Source: Alistipes ihumii AP11
Lineage (GTDB): Bacteria > Bacteroidota > Bacteroidia > Bacteroidales > Rikenellaceae
Direction: 5' to 3'
Length of the DNA stretch: 64,000 nucleotides
Assembly: GCF_025144665.1 (NCBI RefSeq)
Contig: NZ_CP102294.1
Span: 1,488,001-1,552,000, forward strand
Part shown: positions 36,779 to 45,726 of the stretch, piece by piece
How positions within the stretch are numbered: the stretch's first letter is position 1
Layout of the letters: each line of letters opens with the position of its first letter
Notes under the pieces: generated by a model
The model's database searches: none
Told to the model about the DNA's origin: nothing
What the model saw: only the letters and a program-made list of their open reading frames with translations
Position numbers and translations under genes: made by a program

Positions 36779-36819
36779 GGTAAACCGCATAGCGGCCATC
36801 GGCCGTTATGCGGTTTACC
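36779..36819 (+). terminator. Long hairpin after the beta-helix lipoprotein gene, no T tract
   Basis: GGTAAACCGCATAGCGGCC pairs with GGCCGTTATGCGGTTTACC (one mismatch) around an ATC loop, 32 bp past the stop codon. The lack of a T run is odd for a Rho-independent terminator. Confidence 0.6.
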
Positions 36820-37582
36820 GTTCCGGAGAGAATCGGGAAAGCGGCCAAACGTCTCTATTCCCGATGCGGAAGTACGACCCGATTCGCAGGATATCAACTC
36901 GGAGAGCCTTTACCCGGTTACGACGGCAACGTCTCGTCCGGACACACGAAGCCCCGTGCTGCTCGAGGTTCCAGAGCTCGGATGAGAGAAGTCCGGACCC
37001 TCGGTGAATGTGTGCGCACGGGGCTCGTATGGCCAAATTCCGCAGACGAACGCGCCGCCATCGGGAATCCCTACGGAACAGTCTATTCAATAATCGAGCC
37101 TTTCTGCTCTCGGCATTCCGATTTTTTATCGCGCGGGCAGACGAGGCCCTATCACCCGCCTCCAGCCGCGCCTTCGGGACGCAAACTCTCGTCTCGGAAA
37201 TTGCCGAACAATCGGGTCGCCGGCCGGGCGCTCCCTTCCCCGCACTACATCGCCAAAGCCGTCCGGTACGCCGTGCCATCGACAGGATAGCCCCGATTCC
37301 GTCATCCGCGACCGCGCCTTCGCAGACCGGCTTCGGATCGAGCCGGCACAGTAAACCTCTCGGGTTCCTGCCGCATCTGTCCGCGCGGCAGAAAACCGAA
37401 TCTGGGACATCGGGCCGGCCGGTGGGCGAAACCGGTCCGGCCAAACGCCTATTTTCCTCGACAGCCCGAACTACCCCGCTCCGACGCGCAACCTCTCCCC
37501 CGAGACTTTTCCTCCCATGCGTCCCGCGTCCTCGAATACGCAGTCGACAGCCGATGCGGCAGACCGTTGACGCCGGACAATA
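36820..37582. other. 763-bp intergenic region with no gene seen
   Basis: Frames on both strands are open because of high GC but none carries a family motif or start signal. No tRNA fold and no complete promoter were noticed. Confidence 0.3.
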
Positions 37583-37682
37583 AATGACCCGGACTTGCCT
37601 CGTTCGTTCCCAAGATCGTCAACAAATCGATCGCTCAACCTGTCATAAATCTTAAGAACGAACGAGGCAAGCCCGGGTCATT
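37583..37682. repeat. 27-bp inverted repeats with 46-bp loop downstream of rpoD
   Basis: AATGACCCGGACTTGCCTCG... at 37583-37609 and its complement at 37656-37682 match at 26 of 27 positions. The left arm is followed on the minus strand by a TTTATTG run. It could terminate rpoD transcription or be a small mobile repeat. The AT-rich loop has no start codon of note. Confidence 0.6.
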
Positions 37683-37718
37683 CTGCATGACGACATACCC
37701 GGCGGCAGTCCGCCCGAA

Positions 37719-38579
37719 TTATCCGAGATAGGACTTGAGCAGCTTGCTCCGCGTACTGTGACGCAACCGGCGGATCGCCTTTTCCTTGATCTGGCGTACC
37801 CGCTCGCGGGTAAGGCCGAACTTCTCGCCGATCTCCTCGAGCGTCATCTCGGAACATCCGATTCCGAAAAAGTATTTGATGATATCCCGCTCGCGGTCGG
37901 TCAGCGTCGACAGGGCGCGCTCGACTTCCGTGCCGAGCGACTCGTTGATCAGTCCCCGGTCGGCGATCGGCGAATCGCTGTTGACCAGCACGTCGAGCAG
38001 ACTGTTGTCCTCCCCGTCCGAGAAAGGCGCGTCGACCGAGACGTGACGGCCCGATACGCGCAGCGTGTCGGTCACTTTCTCCTTCGGCAGATCGAGCTCG
38101 TCGGCCAGTTCCTCGGGCGAGGGCGTGCGTTCGTGCTCCTGCTCGAAACGGGCGAAGGCCTTGTTGATTTTGTTCAGCGACCCCACCTGGTTCAGCGGCA
38201 ACCGCACGATCCGGCTCTGTTCGGCCAGCGCCTGAAGGATCGACTGGCGTATCCACCATACGGCGTACGAAATGAACTTGAATCCCCTCGTCTCGTCGAA
38301 CTTCTCGGCGGCCTTGATCAGCCCGAGATTTCCCTCGTTGATCAGATCGGGCAACGACAGGCCTTGGTTCTGATACTGTTTCGCAACAGAAACGACGAAC
38401 CGCAGGTTGGCGCGTGTCAGTTTTTCGAGCGCTTCCTTGTCGCCCTTCTTGATCCGCTGCGCCAGATCGACCTCTTCCTCCACGGTGATCAAATCCTCCT
38501 TACCGATCTCCTGCAGATACTTGTCCAGCGACGCGCTCTCGCGATTGGTAATGGATTTGGTGATTTTTAATTGTCTCAT
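37719..38579 (-). CDS. rpoD: Primary sigma-70 factor (Bacteroidetes SigA/RpoD type)
   Basis: The 286-residue sigma factor lacks region 1.1, as in Bacteroidetes. Region 1.2 contains [20 protein letters not shown]. Region 2 contains [20 protein letters not shown] and [20 protein letters not shown]. Region 3 follows, and region 4 has [20 protein letters not shown] for -33 binding. The TTTG / TAnnTTTG promoters seen repeatedly in this window are those expected for this factor. It lies downstream of the htrA terminator, so it has its own transcript. Confidence 0.97.
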   Translation of the reverse strand: MRQLKITKSITNRESASLDKYLQEIGKEDLITVEEEVDLAQRIKKGDKEALEKLTRANLRFVVSVAKQYQNQGLSLPDLINEGNLGLIKAAEKFDETRGFKFISYAVWWIRQSILQALAEQSRIVRLPLNQVGSLNKINKAFARFEQEHERTPSPEELADELDLPKEKVTDTLRVSGRHVSVDAPFSDGEDNSLLDVLVNSDSPIADRGLINESLGTEVERALSTLTDRERDIIKYFFGIGCSEMTLEEIGEKFGLTRERVRQIKEKAIRRLRHSTRSKLLKSYLG

Positions 38580-38625
38580 GTTATCCCTTTCGTTGTTACG
38601 TGTCTTCCGCCTTCGAGAGGAAAGA

Positions 38626-38658
38626 TTGTCCGGCCTCCTTATTCCGGAGGCCGGACAA
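38626..38658 (-). terminator. htrA terminator
   Basis: TTGTCCGGCCTCC and GGAGGCCGGACAA form a perfect 13-bp stem with a 7-nt loop. On the minus strand TCTTTCC follows. It lies 39 bp after the protease stop codon. Confidence 0.75.
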
Positions 38659-38696
38659 CCCCTCGCAGGGCAATCACCGGGGATGACTTCGGCCGC

Positions 38697-40187
38697 TTAC
38701 TTGACGGTAGGCGAGTAGGCCACCACACGACCGTCGGGATATACGCCCTCGATGTATTCGATCTTCGACGTGATCCGGTTCAGATCGCCGATCGAGCGAA
38801 CGGGACGATCGTTGATGTTCGTGATGATATAGCCTTTGCGAATCCGCGCGCTTTCGAGTATGCCGCCCGGCTCGATACCTACCACTTGCACGCCTCCGCC
38901 GATCTTCAGCGCCTTCTTGGTCCGCTCGGACACCTCGGCGAACTGACCTCCCAGCGCGTCGTATGCCGAAACGATATCCTTGGTGATTACCTCGGTGTTG
39001 CCTGCCTTATTACGCAGGACGACCTCGATTTGTTTCACGTCCGAGCCTTTTTTTACTCCGACCGTCACCTTATCGTTGGGCCGATGCTTGGCGATCTCCT
39101 CGGAAAGCTGAGCCGAACCGTCTATTTTGATGCCGTTGATCTCGACGATCACGTCGCCCGAGCGAATGCCGGCCGCATGGGCCGCCCCTTCCGGATCGAC
39201 TTCGGCGACATAGATTCCGCCCGGCTCCCGAATGCCGGTTTTCTTACCCTCCTCCGTCTCGAGGAACTCTTCGGTCAGCGGAATATACTGAATGCCGAGC
39301 ATCGCGCGCTGCACGACTCCGTGCTCCTTCAGGTCGACGACCACTTTCTTGACGATCGACGTCGGAACGGCGAACGCATAGCCGATGTAAGTGCCGCTGC
39401 GCGACTGGATCAGCGTATTGATGCCGACCAGCTCGCCTTTCGCGTTGACCAGCGCGCCGCCGCTGTTGCCCGGATTGACCGCCGCGTCGGTCTGGATGAA
39501 CGACTCGAGGCTGAACTGGCTCGGCAGCGCCTTCAGGCTACGGCCTTTGGCGCTCACGATGCCGGCCGTAATCGTGCTGCGCAGGTCGAACGGGCTGCCG
39601 ATGGCGAGCACCCACTCGCCCAGACGCAGGTCGTCCGAGTCGCCCATCGGGATCGTAGGCAGGTCCGTCGCGTCGATCTTAATGAGCGCCACGTCGGTCG
39701 TCGGGTCGGTCCCGATCACCTTCGCGTCGAACGAACGGTTGTCGTTCAGCGTCACGCGCAGTTTCGTGGCGTTTTCCACGACATGGTTATTCGTGACGAT
39801 GTATCCGTCGGGGCTGATGATCACGCCCGACCCGCCGCTCTTGCGCTCGCGCGGCTGCTGGGGCTGCTGCTGATACCCCCGGGGCATGCCGAAGAACTCG
39901 AAAAACTGCTCGAATCCGCCTCCCCCGCTGTAATAGTCGTTCTCGACCTCCTGCGTATTGACGATATTGACGACGCCTTTCACCGCATTCTCGGCGGCAT
40001 ACGTCAGATCGGGATAGCTCCCCGGCTCGTAAGAAGTGAAATGCGTACCCACGTTCGAAGCGAACTCGGTCGAAGGAGCGGCATAGGCCTCGCCCTTCTC
40101 GGTCGCCCGGGCCACGCTGTAGGCAGTCGCTGCGCCGGCGGCCATCGAGGCGGCCAGCATGCCTGCAAATAACAGAACCTTTCTCAT
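38697..40187 (-). CDS. degP: Periplasmic serine protease, DegP/HtrA (Do) family
   Basis: The 496-residue protein degrades or chaperones misfolded envelope proteins. A signal-anchor segment (VLLFAGMLAASMAAGAATAY) is followed by the trypsin-like domain, with catalytic His in VTNNHVVENA, Asp in DPTTDVALIKI and Ser in NPGNSGGALV. Two PDZ domains follow at about 300-385 and 405-490. A Gly/Gln-rich loop (RGYQQQPQQPRERKSGGSG) sits in the catalytic domain LA loop. It is upstream of rpoD on the same strand but separated by a terminator. Confidence 0.95.
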   Translation of the reverse strand: MRKVLLFAGMLAASMAAGAATAYSVARATEKGEAYAAPSTEFASNVGTHFTSYEPGSYPDLTYAAENAVKGVVNIVNTQEVENDYYSGGGGFEQFFEFFGMPRGYQQQPQQPRERKSGGSGVIISPDGYIVTNNHVVENATKLRVTLNDNRSFDAKVIGTDPTTDVALIKIDATDLPTIPMGDSDDLRLGEWVLAIGSPFDLRSTITAGIVSAKGRSLKALPSQFSLESFIQTDAAVNPGNSGGALVNAKGELVGINTLIQSRSGTYIGYAFAVPTSIVKKVVVDLKEHGVVQRAMLGIQYIPLTEEFLETEEGKKTGIREPGGIYVAEVDPEGAAHAAGIRSGDVIVEINGIKIDGSAQLSEEIAKHRPNDKVTVGVKKGSDVKQIEVVLRNKAGNTEVITKDIVSAYDALGGQFAEVSERTKKALKIGGGVQVVGIEPGGILESARIRKGYIITNINDRPVRSIGDLNRITSKIEYIEGVYPDGRVVAYSPTVK

Positions 40188-40625
40188 AGAAATAAGTGTT
40201 AAAATTATTAAAATAAAAAAGGTAAAATCAATTCATTTCGGTTCGAATTTTCGTTTTCCGGCAGGCGGCTTTCCCGTTTCGACATACGTTCGGGCCAGCC
40301 GCCCCCGTCTTTTTTCCGGCCCGCAGAATCCATACCAGACTCGGCAAGGAAAATTTCCGGGACACAATACAAACTCCGAAAGAGCCGCCCGTATTGTGTA
40401 TCATCTCGTTTTTTTACCGTTTTCAGCCCCCGCCCTCCGTGACAGAAAACCGCTTCCGGTCCTCCGAGGCAATACCGAGCCGCCCAAGAAAATGTCCGGA
40501 CTCCCCCCGCCACAATGACGGCAGCGACGGTCCTAACCTAATAAATTAAAGGAGCGGCCTCCCGGAAAGAGCGCGGCGCCCGCATCGGGCCGTCTGAACC
40601 GATCCGGCCGAACGGGCGACGACAA
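40188..40625. other. Intergenic region between metK and degP, nothing firm seen
   Basis: The region is AT-rich just upstream of degP (40190-40260), where its promoter should lie. TACCTTTT there is one base off a -7 box. No gene is visible. Confidence 0.35.
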
Positions 40626-40651
40626 GAGCCGCCCCTGCTCGGGAACGGCTC
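40626..40651 (-). terminator. metK terminator (weak)
   Basis: GAGCCG pairs with CGGCTC with an inner CCC/GGG step on the minus strand, followed by TTGTC. It is 28 bp after the metK stop. Confidence 0.45.
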
Positions 40652-40678
40652 CTGATCATGCGCTTCTATGGCCGTAGG

Positions 40679-41971
40679 CTATTTCAGCCCGAACTCCTTG
40701 CGGATCGCGTCGACGGCGTCGAGCTTCTCCCAGCCGAAGAACTCGATCTCCTTCTGCACCGGCTTGCCGCCCTCGTAAACGGTCTCCACCTTTTTATAAG
40801 GACGGTTGCCGAAATGGCCGTACGAGGCCGTGGCCTCGAAAATCGGATTACGCAGGCCGAACCGCTCGACGATCTTGGCCGGGCGCAGGTCGAACAATTT
40901 CGCTACGCGGCTTGCGATCTCGCCGTCGGAAAGTCCCAGCTTGCCCGTACCGCGCGTTTCGACGTACACGCTCAGCGGCTCGGCGATCCCGATCGCATAG
41001 GCCAGCTGAACGAGCACCTCGTCGGCGACGCCGGCAGCGACCATGTTCTTGGCGATATGCCGCGCCGCATAGGCCGCGCTGCGATCGACCTTCGAACTGT
41101 CCTTGCCCGAGAAGGCCCCGCCGCCGTGCGCGCCCCGGCCGCCGTAGCTGTCGACGATGATCTTGCGGCCCGTCACGCCCGTATCGCCGTGAGGCCCCCC
41201 GATCACGAACTTGCCGGTCGGGTTCACGTGCAGGATGTAGTCGTCGCCTATCAGCTCGCTCAGGCGGTCGCCGGCGCGCTCCAGCCGCGCCTTGGTTCGC
41301 GGAATCAGGATGGTTCGCACGTCCTCGCGGATCTTGTCGCACATGGCCTTCTCCGCCGCCTTCTCGCCTCCGGCCTGCTCCGGCGTGACGAACTCGTCGT
41401 GTTGCGTCGAAACGACGATCGTATGCACGCGCTTCGGACGATTGTCATCGCCGTACTCGATCGTCACCTGGCTTTTCGAGTCGGGCCGCAGATAGGTCAT
41501 CACCCGGCCCTCGCGCCGAATGGCGGCCAGTTCTTTCATCAGCACATGCGAGAGAATCAGCGAAGCCGGCATCAGCTCACGGGTCTCGGAGCAGGCGTAC
41601 CCGAACATGATGCCCTGATCGCCGGCTCCCTGCAGCTCCTCGCTCTCTCGCACGACGCCCTGATTGATGTCGGGCGACTGCTCGTGAATGGCCGACAGCA
41701 CGCCGCACGAGCTGCCGTCGAACTTGTAGTCGCTTTTCGTGTAGCCGATCCGGTTGATCACGCGCCGGGCCACCTCCTGTACGTCGACATAGGCCTCCGA
41801 GCGCACCTCGCCCGCCACGACGACCAGTCCCGTCGTACAGAGCGTTTCGCAGGCTACCTTCGAATGATTGTCATGACGAAGAAACTCGTCGAGAATCGCA
41901 TCGGAAATCTGGTCCGATACCTTGTCGGGATGTCCCTCGGACACCGACTCGGACGTAAACAAAAATCCCAT
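40679..41971 (-). CDS. metK: S-adenosylmethionine synthetase
   Basis: MetK makes SAM from methionine and ATP. The 430-residue protein begins [20 protein letters not shown], the ATP-binding start of the family. [12 protein letters not shown] (about 116-127) and [20 protein letters not shown] are diagnostic. The last third carries [20 protein letters not shown]. The length is at the long end, as in other Bacteroidetes. It is preceded by a SAM-II-like riboswitch (42037-42090), giving negative feedback by its product. Confidence 0.97.
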   Translation of the reverse strand: MGFLFTSESVSEGHPDKVSDQISDAILDEFLRHDNHSKVACETLCTTGLVVVAGEVRSEAYVDVQEVARRVINRIGYTKSDYKFDGSSCGVLSAIHEQSPDINQGVVRESEELQGAGDQGIMFGYACSETRELMPASLILSHVLMKELAAIRREGRVMTYLRPDSKSQVTIEYGDDNRPKRVHTIVVSTQHDEFVTPEQAGGEKAAEKAMCDKIREDVRTILIPRTKARLERAGDRLSELIGDDYILHVNPTGKFVIGGPHGDTGVTGRKIIVDSYGGRGAHGGGAFSGKDSSKVDRSAAYAARHIAKNMVAAGVADEVLVQLAYAIGIAEPLSVYVETRGTGKLGLSDGEIASRVAKLFDLRPAKIVERFGLRNPIFEATASYGHFGNRPYKKVETVYEGGKPVQKEIEFFGWEKLDAVDAIRKEFGLK

Positions 41972-42036
41972 TTTTTAAAATTTTAGCGTATGACTTTAAA
42001 CAATGGGAAAAACTCAGCTGTCGGATAGGAGAAATA

Positions 42037-42090
42037 CTGTTTTTAGCATTTTTTTCCGTGGTTGCAAGCGGCCAAATCTTTCCACAAACG
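42037..42090 (-). ncRNA. SAM-II-like riboswitch in the metK leader
   Basis: On the minus strand the conserved core GATTTGGCCGCTTGCAACC is followed by AAAAATGCTAAAAA. This is the pattern of SAM-II elements (GAUUU...CCG..UUGCA in the loop, then AAAUG..GCUAAAAA in the 3' arm). The P1 stem can form as TTTGTGG with CCACGGA. It lies about 66 nt before the metK ATG and just after a -7 box at 42116-42123. The position in a SAM synthetase leader fits feedback repression. I aligned it by memory of the motif, so a covariance search is needed. Confidence 0.75.
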
Positions 42091-42115
42091 GTCCGGCGCA
42101 TGCCGTCCCGAGCCG

Positions 42116-42123
42116 CAAAGATA
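42116..42123 (-). promoter_or_regulatory. metK promoter -7 box
   Basis: TATCTTTG on the minus strand matches TAnnTTTG and places the transcript start near 42109, just upstream of the riboswitch. The -33 box is not clear. Confidence 0.65.
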
Positions 42124-42190
42124 GCATATTTTCGGAAGAATGGCATCCGAAACTCGAAATATCTGTCTTATCCGAAAAAGCGGCGCATTC

Positions 42191-44608
42191 TCAGAACGGA
42201 TAGCCCACGCCGAAATTGAGCGTCGTATTCTTCAGTCGGAAATGCTGAATCCAACGCTCCCCGGCCGGTTCGTTCGGATTGTGGAGCTTGATGCCCCAGT
42301 CGAGACGGAAGACGAAGAAACCGAAATCGAAGCGCGCGCCGAGACCGGTATTGAATCCGAGCTGTTTGTAGAACCGGTCGATTTTGAACCGGGTCTCTTC
42401 CGTGCCGCCCTGATTCATGAACCAGATGTTGCCCAGATCGAAGAACAGCGCACCCTGCAGAATGCCCCAAACCGGGAAACGGGCCTCGAGGTTGGTCTCG
42501 AGCTTGAAATTGGCCAGCTGGCTCGGATAGTCCGAGAAGTCGCGCTTCGGGTCGCCGCCGGGACCGAGCGTGCGGGCCAGCCAGCCGCGCATGCTGTTGC
42601 TGCCGCCGCAATAGAACAGCCGCTCGAACGGGATCGAGCTCGAATTGCCGTAGGCGTAGCCCCATCCGCCGTAGAACCGGTATACGATGCTTACCTTGGG
42701 AGCCAGCACGAATTTCTTGGCGATGTTCGCGTCGATACGGAAATACTGGGCGTATCGGATGCCGAACAGGCGATGGTAGGGCTCGCCGTCCGCAAGCCTC
42801 TCTTTCGAGCCGAACAGCCGGCTCAGACCGTCGATCAGGTTGCCGTTCGTCTCGAAGTTGAAGCGCATCATCAGCGAGCTCCGGTCGACGCGACGGCTCT
42901 GATTGTTGAAAATATACGATCCGGAGAGCCCGGCGATCAGCTGCGAGGTATAGCTGTTGCGCAGATAGGGGTTTTTCAGGCTGTTCAGAAAGGCCGAGTC
43001 GACCTGACGGAGCTTCACGACGCTGATGTCGGCCGGACGCAGCACGAACGAGCTGTTGCGCCCCTTGCCCCACGAGTAGCCCCAGACGGCGCTGGCCAGC
43101 GCCCGATGATAGTAGGGGCGGCGCTGCACGCTGTACGAAACCTCGACTTTCGTACGCGGATCGACAGCCCGGTTATAGCGATTCACCCGCAGCGGAGTAA
43201 TCAGGCGCGGGAACGAGAAGGAGGTCGTGACGCCCAGCTCGAACGAGTTGCGCTTGGTTTTCACGCGCGTGAACTCATACCCGCCGCGCACGCTTACGTC
43301 GAACAGCTCCACGCCTCGGAACAGATTGCGGTTCTGGTAGCCGAGCGTCGCGGTCAGCCCGAAGTAGTCCGACGAGGTGGTTCCCTCCAGCTCGACCGAG
43401 TAGCTTTGCCTCAGCGCAGGCGTGCAGAGGATGTTGCAGTCGAGATACCGTTCCGAGGAATAGGCGACGGCCGAAGTGTCGGTCGCGGCGCCGGGGCCGC
43501 CGATATAAGTGACCGGACTGTCCCGGCCGGCCGAGTCGGACGCTTCCGAAAAGAGCACGCTGGCGCTTTTGTAGTATCCCAGCCGCATGATATTCTCATA
43601 AGTTCTCTTGACGTCGCTCTCGTTGTACAGCGCATTCGGATAAAGATTCACGGTACGGCGGAGAATCGAGGAGCGGACTTTCGGACGGGCGTCGTAAACG
43701 ATTTTCAATCCCCTGTAGAGAGTCGTGTCGAGCCGCGAATTGTACAGGCTGTCGCTCACCGCCTTCGCCGGGTCGTATCCCGGAAAGACATAGATATCGC
43801 GCAGGCGGTACACTCGATTCTCCTCAACGATCGGCTCCCCCTCGGGCGTATAGCCTGCCATATAGGGCTTGACGACCATCGTCAGGTCGATCGTGCGGTC
43901 ACCGGCGGTCGAATCGGCGACATACTCGATGTTGTTGATCGAGAAGTTGTAGTATCCCCGGTTCTTCAGGAACGACGCGATGCGCGACCGTTCGTCGTTG
44001 AGCACGTTGCCGTCGAAAATGCCGCCGGTACGGAGCAGCGAGGAAGCCGTATCGCTCAGGACGACCGGCCGCAGCGACCGGTCGCGGAAGCGATAGCCGA
44101 TCTTTCCGATCCGGTACGGATCGCCCTGACGGGCGAAGTAGGTGACGCGGGCCCGCTTGCCGGCCGTGTCGACACGGAACCATGCCTCGGACTGCAGAAA
44201 ACCCTTGCCGTCCATGTAGATCTTCATCGCCTGAGAGGAACGGGCCGTCAGCGACGAGTCGAGCAGTACGGGCGCTTTCCCGATCTTGCGCTTGAAGCGG
44301 TTCCACCATGTGTTCTTCCGTTTCGGGTTGGAGGAGTTATACGCCCAAAGGTAAAAGTTCGTTCCTAACAGGCGTTGCGTGGGATGCTGGCGAACGAACT
44401 CCTCCAGATCGGCCTTCGTGACGCGTTCCTGCTTGGAAAGCTCGCGGTTGCGCTCGATCCGGATGTCGTTGCGGGTCAACAGGTAGCTCCCCTGCGGGAC
44501 GTGCTTCGTCACGCTGCATGCCCCCGCGAGCCAGCAGCATACGACCGCCGCGGCGAACCTCGCGCATCGCCTCGCTCCCCGATATATTCTTTCCTGTGGT
44601 TCCGGCAC
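42191..44608 (-). CDS. BamA/TamA superfamily outer-membrane protein with lipoprotein signal (TamL-like)
   Basis: The 805-residue protein starts with a lipobox signal (FAAAVVCCWLAGAC, then SVTKHVPQG), followed by POTRA-like beta-alpha repeats (RNDIRIERNR, GKGFLQSEAWFRVDTAGKRA). The Omp85 barrel carries GGSNSMRGWL (about 670-679, the VRGY/F-type motif of Omp85) and a C-terminal strand ending TTLNFGVGYPF. A lipidated N-terminus separates Bacteroidetes TamL from TamA and BamA. TamL works with TamB in outer-membrane assembly; a tamB gene is not in this window. The C-terminal Phe fits outer-membrane insertion. Confidence 0.85.
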   Translation of the reverse strand: MPEPQERIYRGARRCARFAAAVVCCWLAGACSVTKHVPQGSYLLTRNDIRIERNRELSKQERVTKADLEEFVRQHPTQRLLGTNFYLWAYNSSNPKRKNTWWNRFKRKIGKAPVLLDSSLTARSSQAMKIYMDGKGFLQSEAWFRVDTAGKRARVTYFARQGDPYRIGKIGYRFRDRSLRPVVLSDTASSLLRTGGIFDGNVLNDERSRIASFLKNRGYYNFSINNIEYVADSTAGDRTIDLTMVVKPYMAGYTPEGEPIVEENRVYRLRDIYVFPGYDPAKAVSDSLYNSRLDTTLYRGLKIVYDARPKVRSSILRRTVNLYPNALYNESDVKRTYENIMRLGYYKSASVLFSEASDSAGRDSPVTYIGGPGAATDTSAVAYSSERYLDCNILCTPALRQSYSVELEGTTSSDYFGLTATLGYQNRNLFRGVELFDVSVRGGYEFTRVKTKRNSFELGVTTSFSFPRLITPLRVNRYNRAVDPRTKVEVSYSVQRRPYYHRALASAVWGYSWGKGRNSSFVLRPADISVVKLRQVDSAFLNSLKNPYLRNSYTSQLIAGLSGSYIFNNQSRRVDRSSLMMRFNFETNGNLIDGLSRLFGSKERLADGEPYHRLFGIRYAQYFRIDANIAKKFVLAPKVSIVYRFYGGWGYAYGNSSSIPFERLFYCGGSNSMRGWLARTLGPGGDPKRDFSDYPSQLANFKLETNLEARFPVWGILQGALFFDLGNIWFMNQGGTEETRFKIDRFYKQLGFNTGLGARFDFGFFVFRLDWGIKLHNPNEPAGERWIQHFRLKNTTLNFGVGYPF

Positions 44609-44625
44609 GCCTTTCTTCCTCCGAT

Positions 44626-45084
44626 TTATTTCGCCAGCTTGAACCTGATCCGCAACACGCCGTCGGCCCAGTCGCTCGAAACGATCGCCACGGGCGGAAT
44701 CTCGCTCGTGTTGCTTACGTGTTTTCCGATGCAGGGACAGCTGTCGAAAGAACCGATATGGACGATCCGGACTTCGGTCGCCCCTTCGGGCAGCCGCGAC
44801 AGGTCGTAACGCTTCCGCGCCTCATCGACCGGAACGATTTCGGCACGCACGTCCGCGCCCGAGGCGATCTGTTCGTTGACCGTCCGCTCGATTCGTTCCA
44901 GTTCGTCGGGCGTCAGGCCGCGCTCGCAGCGAAAGTCGCATTTCGACTTCTTCCTTTCGATATGGGTCGTGAACGCGCGCGCGCAGCCGAGCATGCGGAC
45001 GACCGCTCCGCCGATCAGGTGCTCGGCCGTATGCATGGGCGGATACTCCTCCTTGTTATGGACGCTCGCCTTGGACTCTTCCAT
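44626..45084 (-). CDS. Alanyl-tRNA-editing protein, AlaX-like
   Basis: The 152-residue protein has the editing-domain zinc motifs HTAEHLIGGAV (HxxxH at about 18-22) and CPCIGKHV (CxxxH at about 118-125). It lacks the synthetase catalytic domain. AlaX-type proteins hydrolyse mischarged tRNA-Ala (Ser or Gly on tRNA-Ala). It is 17 bp upstream of the TamL-like gene on the same strand, so the two are cotranscribed from the -7 box at 45153. Their functional link is not obvious. Confidence 0.85.
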   Translation of the reverse strand: MEESKASVHNKEEYPPMHTAEHLIGGAVVRMLGCARAFTTHIERKKSKCDFRCERGLTPDELERIERTVNEQIASGADVRAEIVPVDEARKRYDLSRLPEGATEVRIVHIGSFDSCPCIGKHVSNTSEIPPVAIVSSDWADGVLRIRFKLAK

Positions 45085-45152
45085 CGTATCGCTTCATTTT
45101 GACAAAACCGCGTCTCGCCGTCCCCTGCCCGATACGGCGTACTATTCCGGCG

Positions 45153-45160
45153 CAAAGATA
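45153..45160 (-). promoter_or_regulatory. -7 box upstream of the AlaX-like gene
   Basis: TATCTTTG on the minus strand is 69 bp before the start codon. No matching -33 TTTG was found at 19-21 bp. Confidence 0.5.
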
Positions 45161-45224
45161 AGACTTTGCGCCGGGAACGGCTCCCCTGAAAAATCATTTC
45201 CAGTTCCGGAGCCCTTCCGACCGC

Positions 45225-45635
45225 CTATGCCAGACGGAACTTGACGAATTCGCCTCCGAGGTAGAACGCACCCTCGCCCGGAGTAAACTTGATCAGACAA
45301 TAATTCGCATCGGACGGCCCGCCGGGGAAATGCGCCTCCAACCACGGCTGCCACATGTCGCACAGCGTCTCGGGATCGGTCACCACCTCGGCGTGTCCGA
45401 TCAGGGAAACGCTGTCGTCTCGATCGTAGAACGAGGCTCCCGTCCGCATATTGCGCCGGATGTGAGCGACTTTCTCCGAATCGATTCCCGTAGCGAACCA
45501 TATCGTCAGCGCATCGTCCGTCCGGAGCGTCTTTACCGGAACGGGACGCGGGAACCCCTCTCCGTTGACCGTAGCGAACGTAACGGCCTGGCAACGTTTC
45601 AGCAATTCGCTGGCTTTCTGAATGATCCTTTCCAT
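45225..45635 (-). CDS. Pyridoxamine-phosphate-oxidase-like flavin protein
   Basis: The 136-residue protein has the split-barrel FMN fold of the PNPOx-like superfamily. Segments include AVTFATVNGEGFPRPVPVKT (about 19-38), WFATGIDSEKVAHIRRNMRT, GHAEVVTDPETLCDMW, and the C-terminal YLGGEFVKFRL. The substrate is unknown; such small members often act as general FMN or F420 reductase-like enzymes. It begins at the ATG 45633-45635; a TTG start two codons upstream is less likely. It follows a nitroreductase gene in the same direction 91 bp upstream, so both are flavin enzymes in one region. Confidence 0.75.
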   Translation of the reverse strand: MERIIQKASELLKRCQAVTFATVNGEGFPRPVPVKTLRTDDALTIWFATGIDSEKVAHIRRNMRTGASFYDRDDSVSLIGHAEVVTDPETLCDMWQPWLEAHFPGGPSDANYCLIKFTPGEGAFYLGGEFVKFRLA

Positions 45636-45726
45636 AAGCAATCTCGTTTTGTCGGTTTGCGGTCCGCCGCCGGTCCGTCCGTCGCGGACCGGCCGGGAAA
45701 CGCCCGCTGCGGCGGGCAGCCGGACC

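Noticed and set aside
36808-37583. Several 100-200 codon frames after the beta-helix lipoprotein
   Set aside because: No conserved motif, no start signals and frames overlap on both strands as expected of GC-rich spacer DNA.
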